NCBI GenBank assembly: GCA_021789565.1
Contig: JAJYJL010000043.1
Location: 1 to 16,493, forward strand
Origin: Acidobacteriota bacterium
Lineage (GTDB): Bacteria; Acidobacteriota; Terriglobia; UBA7540
DNA length: 16,493 nt
Direction of reading: 5' to 3'
Every line of letters starts with the position of its first letter. Position 1 is the first letter of the stretch. Shown piece after piece: positions 6,815-14,000 of the stretch. The position numbers and the translations under genes are program-made. Below the pieces are notes generated by a model. It saw nothing but the letters and a program-made list of their open reading frames with translations. It ran no database searches and was not told the origin of the DNA.

Positions 6815-8005
6815 CTAGACCGATGGTCTCACTTTAGGGGCCCACACACTTCCGGGATTGTCTCGAACAATGGCCCCCGCTCCGTGCCCGCCCAGGTCAA
6901 CGAGGGGCTTCAGCATCGCTCCTTCGTGCAGGACATTATTGGCGATCACGCAATCCGTCAGGCCCCGATACACTATGCCGTAGGAAGGCGACCAGACTCC
7001 GCCTCCTCCATCGTCCCGCCCCGCATGCATCGAGTTCCCCACACAGGTGATCCCCCGCGCCCCCATCATACGAACCTGGCTCGACTCGTGTGTCCCAGGC
7101 GCGGCGTTCTTGCCGCTGCGGTACAGGTGATTTCCGGTCATGGCCATCTGCTGACACGAACGCCCGCCACTGTTTGTGAGGAGCGCGATTCCCGCAGTTC
7201 CCGCGCGGTCGAGATAATTCCCGGTGAGGTTATAGCTGTTTCCTCCGAGGACCAGGATATTCTCCTCGTGGTTCCATTCAATGCGGTTGGCGGTCATGGT
7301 AACGGAAGCGTTTTCATCGCGCGCGGCAAAGCCCGCCCGGCCGTTGCCTGAAAACCAGTTGTCCATCAGGAACGCATCCCAGCCGCGCAAGCGCAGGCCG
7401 TCGCCGTGGTTGTAAGCCAGCATGGAATGCCTGACCGAAAAACACCAGGCCCGGGTCAGGTTGAGGCCATCACCGGTGAAGCGCATCACCTGACAGCGCT
7501 CGATCCGAAAGCAGTCCTCGCGCCGGCCATAATCAGGCTTGTTCAGAAAAATCCCGTGGATGTCCTTTCCCAGGCCATCCCCGTCGAGCGAAAGCCCGTC
7601 GATGGTCGCTCCCCAGGCGCCGGTAATGTTCAGAAGACAGGAAGCTTTTGGGTCAATTAATTTGAGGGTTGTCCCACCCCCCGTATGGTAATTCCACGAA
7701 GGGATGCCCACCATGGCAACGCCCGGCAGCAATCGAATTTCGCTGCTGAGATAGGACCCCGGAGGGAAAAAGACGGCGCCTCCGTGCTCCGCGGCGGCGT
7801 CCACGGCGCGCTGGATGGCCTTGGTGTCGTCCGTCTTGCCGTCGCCCTTTGCTCCAGCTTTGCGGGCGTCCAGCAGCGCCCCGGTCCCGCCCGTCTCCCC
7901 GCGCGCCACGCTGGCCATGCCGAGGGCCATCGAGGCTCCGCCCGCCAGCGCGCTCAGGCCGAGAGATCGCCTGCTGATGCCACCAAAGTCCTGCCGCTTT
8001 TCCAC
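6815..8005 (-). CDS. Tat-exported pectate-lyase-like right-handed beta-helix protein
   Basis: 396 residues from a GTG preceded by GGGAGGTG at good spacing. Residues 11-36 hold a twin-arginine signal (SRRSLGLSALAGGASMALG), so folded export is expected. Residues 46-100 match the Pectate_lyase_3 N-terminal cap (GAKGDGKTDDTKAIQRAVDA, GGAVFFPPGSYLSS), followed by many short beta-helix coils with Asn-ladder turns (NRIEWNHEEN, GNYLDRAG, TGNHLYRSG, GNSMHAG, ANNVLHEG). The family includes polysaccharide lyases, GH28-type hydrolases and phage tailspike-like proteins. I see no clear GH28 catalytic signature, so the substrate and even enzymatic activity are unknown. It stands alone; the neighbours give no polysaccharide-utilisation context. 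Short family members like this may bind or remodel cell-surface glycans. Confidence 0.88.
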   Translation of the reverse strand: MEKRQDFGGISRRSLGLSALAGGASMALGMASVARGETGGTGALLDARKAGAKGDGKTDDTKAIQRAVDAAAEHGGAVFFPPGSYLSSEIRLLPGVAMVGIPSWNYHTGGGTTLKLIDPKASCLLNITGAWGATIDGLSLDGDGLGKDIHGIFLNKPDYGRREDCFRIERCQVMRFTGDGLNLTRAWCFSVRHSMLAYNHGDGLRLRGWDAFLMDNWFSGNGRAGFAARDENASVTMTANRIEWNHEENILVLGGNSYNLTGNYLDRAGTAGIALLTNSGGRSCQQMAMTGNHLYRSGKNAAPGTHESSQVRMMGARGITCVGNSMHAGRDDGGGGVWSPSYGIVYRGLTDCVIANNVLHEGAMLKPLVDLGGHGAGAIVRDNPGSVWAPKVRPSV

Positions 8006-8155
8006 GTTTCACCTCCCTGCAAGATCTTCCGGAAATATCCGCTCCCAACGATCATCACCAGAATTTCCGTTATCGGATTGCTGACGAGGAGGGTATATCA
8101 CAGCACGCCCTGCGATTTGATAAATTTTTTCGGGATCCCTCCGGCCTGCTTTTTG

Positions 8156-8177
8156 CCACAGGAGGAGTGACCTGTGG
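8156..8177. repeat. Perfect hairpin in the HAD/beta-helix gap
   Basis: CCACAGG (8156-8162) and CCTGTGG (8171-8177) form a perfect 7-bp stem with an 8-nt loop. No U-tract follows on either strand. The position, downstream of the HAD gene and upstream of the beta-helix gene (both minus), would suit an operator or an RNA element. Confidence 0.35.
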
Positions 8178-8246
8178 ATCTATCTGCCGGCAGGCCGCAG
8201 GTCCGCGCAGCACCGGTCCGCGAGCGGGACTTTGACATGCCGCCAG

Positions 8247-8921
8247 TTAATCCGAAGAGTTGATGGCTTGAATCAGGCCGGGAAGTTGCGCGATGTCCGC
8301 CAGGATGAATTCCGGCTCCAGCGCTCTGCAGGCGGCCTCGTCACCGTATCCGTAAGACGCCCAGCAGGAGCGCAGGCCGGCGTTCTTCGCAAACAGCAGG
8401 TCAGACTCCGTATCGCCCACCATGAGGACACGGCGGCCGCGGGGCTCCGGCAGTAGAGGGGCGATGATTTCGGTGTAAAGCCGCGCGTCCGGCTTGCGGA
8501 ACGATCCATTCTCAACCCCGTGCATCGCGTCGATGTCAGCGCCGATGCCAAGATGTTCGGCCATCCGGCAAAGGCCACGGTGACTCTTGTTGCTGACCAG
8601 CACCAACCGGACGCCCATCCGCCTGACGTCCGAAAGCGCCTGCTTCGCCTGGGGAAAAAGCTCCGCCATCGCTCTGCCCTTCTCTGCGTAAAGCCCCCGG
8701 TAACTGTCCACCACTTCGCCAAGCTGCGCGCCGCCGCATTGGCGATGGGTCAGGATTTGAACCGATTCTTCCAGCGTCAGCCCAACCGTACGGCGAACCT
8801 CGCCGGCGGAAGGCTCGGCGTAACCGAATTTCGACAGCGCTTCCGCAAAACAGGCATGGATGCCCGCCAGCGATGATGCCAGCGTGCCGTCGAAATCAAA
8901 GATTGTGGTTCGTATGGACAT
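8247..8921 (-). CDS. HAD-superfamily phosphatase, phosphoglycolate-phosphatase-like
   Basis: 224 residues from the ATG of MSIRTTIFDFDGT. The frame is open for 49 more codons upstream, but those lack family similarity, and GGCGGA lies a few bases before the chosen ATG. All HAD motifs are present: I, DFDGT with nucleophile D9 and acid D11; II, S110 in VLVSNK; III, K143 in FRKPDARLY; IV, GDTESD with D170 and D174. The helical cap (about 15-90) makes it subfamily IA, close to Gph (2-phosphoglycolate hydrolysis) and to PpaX- or YjjG-type enzymes. The substrate cannot be fixed from sequence. Two short pieces of a related gene survive at 5025-5089. The gene is on the opposite strand from thiO and diverges from it across a 393-bp gap. 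Confidence 0.9.
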   Translation of the reverse strand: MSIRTTIFDFDGTLASSLAGIHACFAEALSKFGYAEPSAGEVRRTVGLTLEESVQILTHRQCGGAQLGEVVDSYRGLYAEKGRAMAELFPQAKQALSDVRRMGVRLVLVSNKSHRGLCRMAEHLGIGADIDAMHGVENGSFRKPDARLYTEIIAPLLPEPRGRRVLMVGDTESDLLFAKNAGLRSCWASYGYGDEAACRALEPEFILADIAQLPGLIQAINSSD

Positions 8922-9314
8922 GGGATTCCGCCAGAGACAACTCCGCCGGTGAAGATCACCCTGCCAAAACGGCAAAGAACGTCTTTGGAACTTCAACCTT
9001 CCATGGTGGCACAATGCCGTTCCGAACGAAAAGTGGAATTCCGCCACTGAACAACCAGCCGGAGACAAAGCAGGAACCCCTGGCCGCCAGTCGGAAACCC
9101 TTGTTTCTACTCACTTTGCACCCTTCCCCGCCCCTCCGGCATGCCATCATCAGCCGCTGGAAGGCATCGAATATTCTCGTTGTGGAGTTGCTTTTTGAAC
9201 AATGGCGCATCTACAGTGGAAAGTTATATTCTTATTGACTCTCCTGCCTTCTGCAATCAGGTCGCCTGCAATCCCCTGGAACCCGGGTGGGAAAGTGGAG
9301 GATCGGCAACTCGA
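8922..9314. other. 393-bp divergent gap between the HAD gene and thiO
   Basis: It should contain promoters for both genes. I see AT-rich stretches near 9175-9240 but no pair of boxes good enough to call. No convincing gene, repeat or RNA is visible. Confidence 0.5.
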
Positions 9315-10463
9315 ATGGCGCATAATCTTGGTTCATCAAAGAAAGCGGATGTTCTTATTGTGGGAGGCGGAATCATCGGAAGCGCAATTGCGCTTCGGCT
9401 GGCAAGGTCCGGAACCAGTGTCACCGTGATTGACCGCGGCCAGCCGTGCTCTGAAGCCAGTGGAGCGGCCGCCGGCATGATCGCTCCCCAGGGCGAGATG
9501 ATCGAACCGGCATCCTTTTCGGAGTTCTGCACGGCCAGCCGTGATCTGTCCCCGGAACTGGCCGCCGAAGTAGAAGAGCTGGCGGGAGAAAGCGTCCATT
9601 ACCGAAACGACGGGACACTGCTCGCCGCCATCGATGGGGAGGAATGCGCAGAGATGGAACACGTTTACCGAATCCAGACGCAGCGCGGCCTGCCCCTGGA
9701 ACGTTTGGCGGATCACTACATTCTCGAGCGCATGCCGGGGCTCTCACCCCGCGTTGAACTCGCCCTGTTTGTTCCCGGCGACCACTGGGTGGACAACGAG
9801 CGGCTGACTCGCGGCCTGATCAAGGCGGGAGAACGTTCCGGCGCCACCTATCAGTGGAACTGCCCGGTGACAGGTTTCAACGTTACGGGTGACCAGGTTG
9901 AAAGTGTCCGCGTCCTGCCGCAGGGCGCCACCGCGGAAACCACGCTTAGGGCGGAGCGCTTTGTACTCGCCGCCGGGTGCTGGTCCGGCCAACTGGCGGA
10001 GACGTTTGGAGTGTCCCTGCCCATCGTACCGTGCCACGGAGAAATGATCGAATTCGAAACTCCGTCCGAACTTCCTTATGTGGTTCGCGCCGGCATCCAC
10101 TATGTCGTCCCTCGCGCCCCTCAAACGGCCCTGGCCGGCACTACGGCCAAATGGGGCAGCTTTGAAAAGGCGGTGACCGCCGGCGGATTGCAGTCCATCA
10201 TCCGGGGCGTCACCCGAATACTTCCCATCGCAAAGGATTTCAAATTCCGGCGCGCATGGGCGGGGCTGAGGCCCGACACACGGGACCATCTTCCCATCCT
10301 CGGTTTTGGCAAGCTGCGGAACCTGATCTTTGCCACCGGCCATTTCCGAAATGGAATTCTGCTGGCTCCCATCACGGCCAAAGTGATTGCGGAGCTGATA
10401 CTGACCGGCGCTCCGTCCTATTCTTTGGATCCCTATAGCCCCGAGCGGTTTGCTGCTGCTTAA
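9315..10463 (+). CDS. thiO: Glycine oxidase ThiO (FAD-dependent)
   Basis: 382 residues, typical for the family. The ATG at MAHNLGSSKK is chosen because the 58 open codons before it have no family similarity; GGAGG lies 13 nt upstream. The FAD-binding Rossmann motif is at 12-40 (VLIVGGGIIGSAIALRLA, then VTVID with D40), followed by GAAAGMIAPQGE. The C-terminus carries the ThiO/DAO signature RAWAGLRPDTRDHLPILG and GHFRNGILLAP, whose Arg binds the substrate carboxylate. ThiO oxidises glycine to iminoacetate for the thiazole half of thiamin in aerobic bacteria. No thiS, thiG or thiE is in the window, so the pathway context is missing. A related amino-acid oxidase is the main alternative. A hairpin follows the stop. 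Confidence 0.88.
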   Translation: MAHNLGSSKKADVLIVGGGIIGSAIALRLARSGTSVTVIDRGQPCSEASGAAAGMIAPQGEMIEPASFSEFCTASRDLSPELAAEVEELAGESVHYRNDGTLLAAIDGEECAEMEHVYRIQTQRGLPLERLADHYILERMPGLSPRVELALFVPGDHWVDNERLTRGLIKAGERSGATYQWNCPVTGFNVTGDQVESVRVLPQGATAETTLRAERFVLAAGCWSGQLAETFGVSLPIVPCHGEMIEFETPSELPYVVRAGIHYVVPRAPQTALAGTTAKWGSFEKAVTAGGLQSIIRGVTRILPIAKDFKFRRAWAGLRPDTRDHLPILGFGKLRNLIFATGHFRNGILLAPITAKVIAELILTGAPSYSLDPYSPERFAAA

Positions 10464-10466
10464 GCC

Positions 10467-10498
10467 AGCCGGGGCGGATGCAAAGTGCTCCGGCTTTA
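10467..10498 (+). terminator. Intrinsic-terminator-like hairpin after thiO
   Basis: AGCCGGGGC (10467-10475) pairs with GCTCCGGCT (10487-10495), 9 bp with one G.U pair and an 11-nt loop, followed by a short TT tract. It starts 4 nt after the stop. The weak T-run limits confidence. Confidence 0.5.
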
Positions 10499-10524
10499 CC
10501 TCGCGGATGGAAATCGTTTAGGAT
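10495..10524 (+). promoter_or_regulatory. Candidate promoter for gltX
   Basis: TTTACC (4 of 6) and TAGGAT (4 of 6) are separated by 18 bp, with an expected leader of about 58 nt. The -35 box overlaps the tail of the thiO terminator candidate. Weak, by eye only. Confidence 0.25.
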
Positions 10525-10589
10525 GGCTCATTAAGGCGGGCCGCCCCGCAGCCCAATCGTGACTGACCTTTTCCGCACAAAGTTAAGCT

Positions 10590-12038
10590 ATGAGTGATAT
10601 TCGCGTAAGATTCGCACCCTCACCCACCGGCTACCTGCACGTCGGTGGGGCCCGCACCGCGCTTTACAACTGGCTGTTTGCCCGGCGCATGAACGGCGTC
10701 TTCATTCTGCGGATTGAGGACACGGATGCCGACCGCTCCAGGCCTGAACTGACGACGGCCATCCTCGAAAGCATGGAGTGGCTGGGACTCAACTGGGACG
10801 AAGGGCCATTCCACCAATCCGAACGGGTTGACCGATATCGCGCGTTGGCCGTGGAACTTGAGCGCGCGGGGCACGCCTACCCGTGTTTCTGCACAGCGGA
10901 AGAGCTGCAGGCGAAGCGGTCTCTCGCCGCCGGCGGCCGGCCCTGGAAATACGACGGGACCTGCCTGAACCTTCCTGAGCCGGAAAGGCAAAACCGCCTG
11001 GCCGCAGGCGTCCCGCACGTGGTCCGCTTCCGCGTTCCCGCAACCGGCGCAACTGATTTTGAAGACCAGGTCTTCGGGCGCGTGACGGTTGAGAACGAGG
11101 AGATCGAGGACTTTGTCCTGCTGCGCTCCGACGGGCAGCCCACCTATCATCTGAGCGTTGTGGCTGACGACGTGGACATGCGGATCACCCACGTCATTCG
11201 CGGGGCCGACCACCTTTCCAATACTCCCAAGCAGATTCTCGTTTACCGAGCCGCCGGGGCCAGCCTCCCCGTGTTCGCGCACCTGCCGCTGATTCTGGGG
11301 CCCGACCGGCAGCGGCTTTCCAAACGGCACGGGGCAACCTCCGTGGGCGCCTACCGTGACCAGGGAATCCTTCCGGAAGCCCTGGTCAATTTCCTGGCGC
11401 TTCTGGGCTGGACGCCGGCGGGGGGCGAAGAAATCCTTTCCCGCGAGGCTATGGTCCAGCAATTTGACCTTTCCGCCGTCTCCCGGTCGAACGCAGTCTT
11501 CGATCCCGAAAAGCTTGCCTGGATGAACAATCAGTATCTTCGCGCGCTGAGCATGGACCGCTTGGCGCCCTTGGTGGAAACGGAATTAAAGTTGTCCGGC
11601 CTCGATTCCACAATCACGGCTTCGCCCGCGGATTTCGAACGAACGCTGGCGCTTCTCCAGCCCCGCATGCGAACCCTGAAGGATTTTTCTCTGGGTGGCC
11701 GGGCGTTCTTCACCGATGATTTTGAGTACGCCCCCGAAGCCCGCAAAAAATTCTGGAAAGGCCTTTCCGTATCCACCCTCTTCCACAGGCTTGCGGACAG
11801 GCTTGCCCAGCTCGAACCATTCGACCTTGCGACAACCGAATCAGCATTGAGAGGTCTTGCGGAAGAAGAGGGAATGAAGGCAGGACCCTTGATTAATGCG
11901 ACCCGGGTTGCGCTGACCGGACAGGCGGTGGCCCCGGGCTTGTTCGATGTGATGTGCGTGCTGGGACAGGAACGAACGGTGGAACGACTTCGCCGGGCCG
12001 CCCATTATCCTGGCGAATCAGGGGTTGGCGCCGACTAG
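10590..12038 (+). CDS. gltX: Glutamyl-tRNA synthetase GltX
   Basis: 482 residues, a normal length. It charges tRNA-Glu with glutamate and, if non-discriminating, also tRNA-Gln. The class-I signature HIGH appears as HVGG in FAPSPTGYLHVGG (8-20). The glutamate and ATP pocket blocks RIEDTDADRS (41-50) and HVIRGADHLSNTPKQ (201-215) are present, and KMSKS appears as LSKRH (243-247). The Cys pair C99/C101 and C125 (YDGTC) recall the zinc site of the E. coli enzyme, but the fourth ligand is not obvious, so zinc may be absent. The C-terminal helical anticodon-binding domain is complete. The start follows an AAGTTAAG stretch with no good Shine-Dalgarno match. Whether it is discriminating cannot be decided here, as no glnS or gatCAB is in view. 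Confidence 0.97.
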   Translation: MSDIRVRFAPSPTGYLHVGGARTALYNWLFARRMNGVFILRIEDTDADRSRPELTTAILESMEWLGLNWDEGPFHQSERVDRYRALAVELERAGHAYPCFCTAEELQAKRSLAAGGRPWKYDGTCLNLPEPERQNRLAAGVPHVVRFRVPATGATDFEDQVFGRVTVENEEIEDFVLLRSDGQPTYHLSVVADDVDMRITHVIRGADHLSNTPKQILVYRAAGASLPVFAHLPLILGPDRQRLSKRHGATSVGAYRDQGILPEALVNFLALLGWTPAGGEEILSREAMVQQFDLSAVSRSNAVFDPEKLAWMNNQYLRALSMDRLAPLVETELKLSGLDSTITASPADFERTLALLQPRMRTLKDFSLGGRAFFTDDFEYAPEARKKFWKGLSVSTLFHRLADRLAQLEPFDLATTESALRGLAEEEGMKAGPLINATRVALTGQAVAPGLFDVMCVLGQERTVERLRRAAHYPGESGVGAD

Positions 12039-12075
12039 GGACTGGCGCATTCTTTCAGCCTGAAACACACCCCCT

Positions 12076-12177
12076 TCATGACGACGCTTTCTCAACCTTT
12101 TCAATAATCACAATTGCCACGGCAATGACGGTTGCCGTCAATTCAAGGATGCGCTTAATTTTCTTCAGCTTTGACAT
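12076..12177 (-). CDS. 33-residue basic-hydrophobic peptide coupled to the phosphodiesterase gene
   Basis: The ATG lies 4 nt after the stop of the preceding phosphodiesterase gene, so translational coupling is likely; GAAG partly serves as a ribosome binding site. The 33 residues begin MSKLKKIKRILELTATVIAV, with four Lys and one Arg in the first nine, followed by a hydrophobic stretch (about 13-25, TATVIAVAIVII) and a charged tail (EKVEKASS). This is the shape of a small inner-membrane protein with a cytoplasmic N-terminus. I recognise no family. The alternative, that it is chance coding in the gltX/phosphodiesterase gap, is less likely given the hydrophobic profile and the 4-nt junction. Confidence 0.5.
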   Translation of the reverse strand: MSKLKKIKRILELTATVIAVAIVIIEKVEKASS

Positions 12178-12181
12178 GGCT

Positions 12182-12748
12182 TCATTTCCCGAGGGGCACC
12201 CAGACACTGCCGGGAAAGGTTTCGTCCTGCCCCTCTAGTCCTATTATCAACCCACGGACGCCGCGAGGGAAGACTTCCATCAATCCAAAGCAGCGCGGCA
12301 GAGAGAACCGCTTTTTCCCTGAACTGCCCGGATTGAAAAACAGCGTATGCCCCACCGTCAGAAGGCAGGGACGGTGGCTGTGTCCAAAAACAACGACTTT
12401 TGTTTCAGGGTCAAAGCTTTCGAGGAATTGTGCACGCCGGCCCGGATTCATTTTCTCAAGCTCCGAACCGTCTCCCCATTTTTCAAGTTCGTCCTGGGGA
12501 ACTGAGAGCTGGTGCTGAATTTCGACCTGAACATTCTCATACCGCACCTTCAAGGAGAGCGGCAGGTTCAGTTCATCATGGTCCACGTTTCCCCGCACGG
12601 CCCGCACCTCCGCAATTCGTCCCAGTTCATCCAGGACCGTCTGTGAACCAACATCTCCCGCGTGCAGAATGGAATCCACCCCTGCCAGGAGTTCCGGCAA
12701 GTGGGGATCAAAGTAACCGTGGGTGTCTGAAACCAGTGCAATCTTCAT
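12182..12748 (-). CDS. YfcE/MJ0936-type metallophosphoesterase
   Basis: 188 residues. It belongs to the calcineurin-like phosphoesterases of the YfcE/MJ0936 group, which use two metal ions to cleave phosphodiesters; natural substrates are mostly unknown. Metal ligands are visible: D8 and H10 (SDTHG), D32 (HAGDVG), N54 (RGNVD), H79 (EIQHQ) and H123/H125 (FGHSHRP), followed by the family's NPGSSG loop (139-144). Two features deviate: the usual THG around the fifth ligand is QHQ, and a charged insert of about 20 residues follows (DELEKWGDGSELEKMN). The start ATG has no clear Shine-Dalgarno. The gene ends 4 nt before a 33-codon ORF and faces gltX tail to tail. Confidence 0.88.
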   Translation of the reverse strand: MKIALVSDTHGYFDPHLPELLAGVDSILHAGDVGSQTVLDELGRIAEVRAVRGNVDHDELNLPLSLKVRYENVQVEIQHQLSVPQDELEKWGDGSELEKMNPGRRAQFLESFDPETKVVVFGHSHRPCLLTVGHTLFFNPGSSGKKRFSLPRCFGLMEVFPRGVRGLIIGLEGQDETFPGSVWVPLGK

Positions 12749-13055
12749 ACTGAAACATCATGCGGTTTTACAATCCATGGCGCGTTCCAGCCCCCAACAT
12801 AACATAAACTTACGGTCTGCAAAACGCAGTCAGCCGTAAAAGATGTCGCGGGTCCGGCGCGGCCCTTGATCAGGGGAAGATGCCTTTGGCACAAACCTTA
12901 CTTGACACTGAATATGAATTCACCTCATTATGATGCGTTCCCGCAGGAGCACCGGCTCTGCGCACGGGGTCGCAACCCGGTTGCCACCCCGCGAAGCCAA
13001 GACCGCCCCCCTGACGGCAGCTCCATCTCCGGTAGTGCTATGCGAAAGCAGGCCC
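12749..13055. other. 307-bp divergent gap before the aminotransferase gene
   Basis: It holds the candidate promoter at 12902-12931 for the aminotransferase and should hold the promoter of the phosphodiesterase on the other strand. The frame of the aminotransferase is open back to 12930, but that part lacks family similarity. Nothing else is recognised. Confidence 0.5.
12902..12931 (+). promoter_or_regulatory. Candidate sigma-70 promoter for the class-IV aminotransferase
   Basis: An exact TTGACA, an 18-bp spacer and CATTAT (4 of 6). The predicted start near 12938 leaves a leader of about 118 nt. It also argues against an upstream start at 12930. Confidence 0.4.
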
Positions 13056-13928
13056 ATGTTACATAAATTCGTTTACCGCAATGATCACGTGGTTTCCATG
13101 CAGGACGTCCGGCTCTCCCCCGGACAGGCGGGGCTATTAAACGGCTGGGGGGTATTCACGACCATCCGGATATATGACGGACAGCCCTTCGCCTTTGACC
13201 GCCACTGGAGCCGCCTGGCAACCGATGCAAATCGCCTGAAAATTCCGTTGGAATGGCAGCCCGAGAACGTCTTCGCACATCTTGGCCAATTGATTGACTC
13301 CAACCATGTAAAGGACGGATGCGCCCGAATTTACTTTGTCTATAACAGGGTTGGATCCTGGGTCAGCGACGAACCCATGCCCGAAGTTGACCTCATCCTC
13401 TACACCGCCGACCTGCCCGAACGCAAAGGGCCTGTGCACCTCGGCATCCAGCCGTTCGGGCGATATGCTTCAAGCCCGCTTGCCGGAGTCAAAGTAACCT
13501 CCTGGCTGGAGAACGTGTGGATGCTTGACCAGGCCTTGCGGCGCGGATTTGGTGAGGTTATCCTGCTGAACGAGCACAACGAAGTCACCGAGTGCACCGC
13601 GGCAAACATTTTCTGCGTGCGCAAAGGAGAAGTTACAACTCCCCCGCTCACCGCCGGGTGCCTTCCCGGCGTCACCCGTGCCATTCTGCTTGAACTGGGA
13701 GAACAGTTCGGCGCGCAAGTCACGGAGGGTCCCGTCCGCACGGAAGACCTGTTCGCAGCGGATGAGGTTTTCATTACTTCAACCACTCGGGAAGTCCAAC
13801 CGGTCTCTCAGATCGAAGACCGGACTTTGGCGCAGGCAGGTGGTCCGGTAACCCGGCGGCTGGCAGAAGCCTTCTCACAATACGTAGCGCAGTCGCTGCT
13901 GAAAACCGGCACCCGCGCTTCCACTTAA
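13056..13928 (+). CDS. Class-IV PLP-dependent aminotransferase (BCAT / aminodeoxychorismate lyase / D-amino-acid type)
   Basis: 290 residues from the ATG of MLHKFVYRND, with AGG just upstream; 42 open codons before it are not family-like. The fold-type-IV signature is complete: LLNGWGVFTTIR (27-38), FDRHWSRL (47-54), the PLP lysine K146 in AGVKVTSW, E179 and N184 in EVTECTAANIF, then TAGCLPGVTR (199-208) for phosphate binding and ADEVFITSTTREVQPV. The TECTAANIF form recalls PabC (folate pathway), while LPGVTR and the TSTTREVQPV block are closer to IlvE or D-amino-acid transaminase. The subfamily, and so the substrate, stays open. It stands alone with its own promoter candidate, and its neighbours do not settle the question. 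Confidence 0.9.
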   Translation: MLHKFVYRNDHVVSMQDVRLSPGQAGLLNGWGVFTTIRIYDGQPFAFDRHWSRLATDANRLKIPLEWQPENVFAHLGQLIDSNHVKDGCARIYFVYNRVGSWVSDEPMPEVDLILYTADLPERKGPVHLGIQPFGRYASSPLAGVKVTSWLENVWMLDQALRRGFGEVILLNEHNEVTECTAANIFCVRKGEVTTPPLTAGCLPGVTRAILLELGEQFGAQVTEGPVRTEDLFAADEVFITSTTREVQPVSQIEDRTLAQAGGPVTRRLAEAFSQYVAQSLLKTGTRAST

Positions 13929-13940
13929 TCAGAACACAAG

Positions 13941-13982
13941 AAGCCGGGCGCACGACTGTGGGGCCCCGGAATGAACCGGCTT
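13941..13982. terminator. Possible bidirectional terminator between convergent genes
   Basis: AAGCCGG (13941-13947) and CCGGCTT (13976-13982) form a perfect 7-bp stem around a 28-nt loop that contains GGGGCCCC. On the minus strand the stem is followed by a U-rich stretch (CTTGTGTTCT). It lies between the stops of the aminotransferase (+) and the ceramidase-like gene (-). Confidence 0.4.
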
Positions 13983-14000
13983 TCCGGAAATGTTGCAGCC

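Noticed and set aside
8156..8177. Perfect hairpin as an intrinsic terminator of the HAD gene
   Set aside because: There is no U-tract on either strand after the stem, so it is listed only as a repeat.
9141..9314. N-terminal extension of thiO
   Set aside because: The extra 58 residues resemble no ThiO protein; the FAD-binding motif sits correctly only from the ATG at 9315.
9202..9429. 75-codon ORF with a signal-peptide-like start (MAHLQWKVIFLLTLLP)
   Set aside because: It overlaps the start of thiO in another frame, has no ribosome binding site and loses protein-like character after the hydrophobic stretch.
10620..11462. 280-codon open frame on the minus strand inside gltX
   Set aside because: It is antisense to a certain gltX gene and has no recognisable content.
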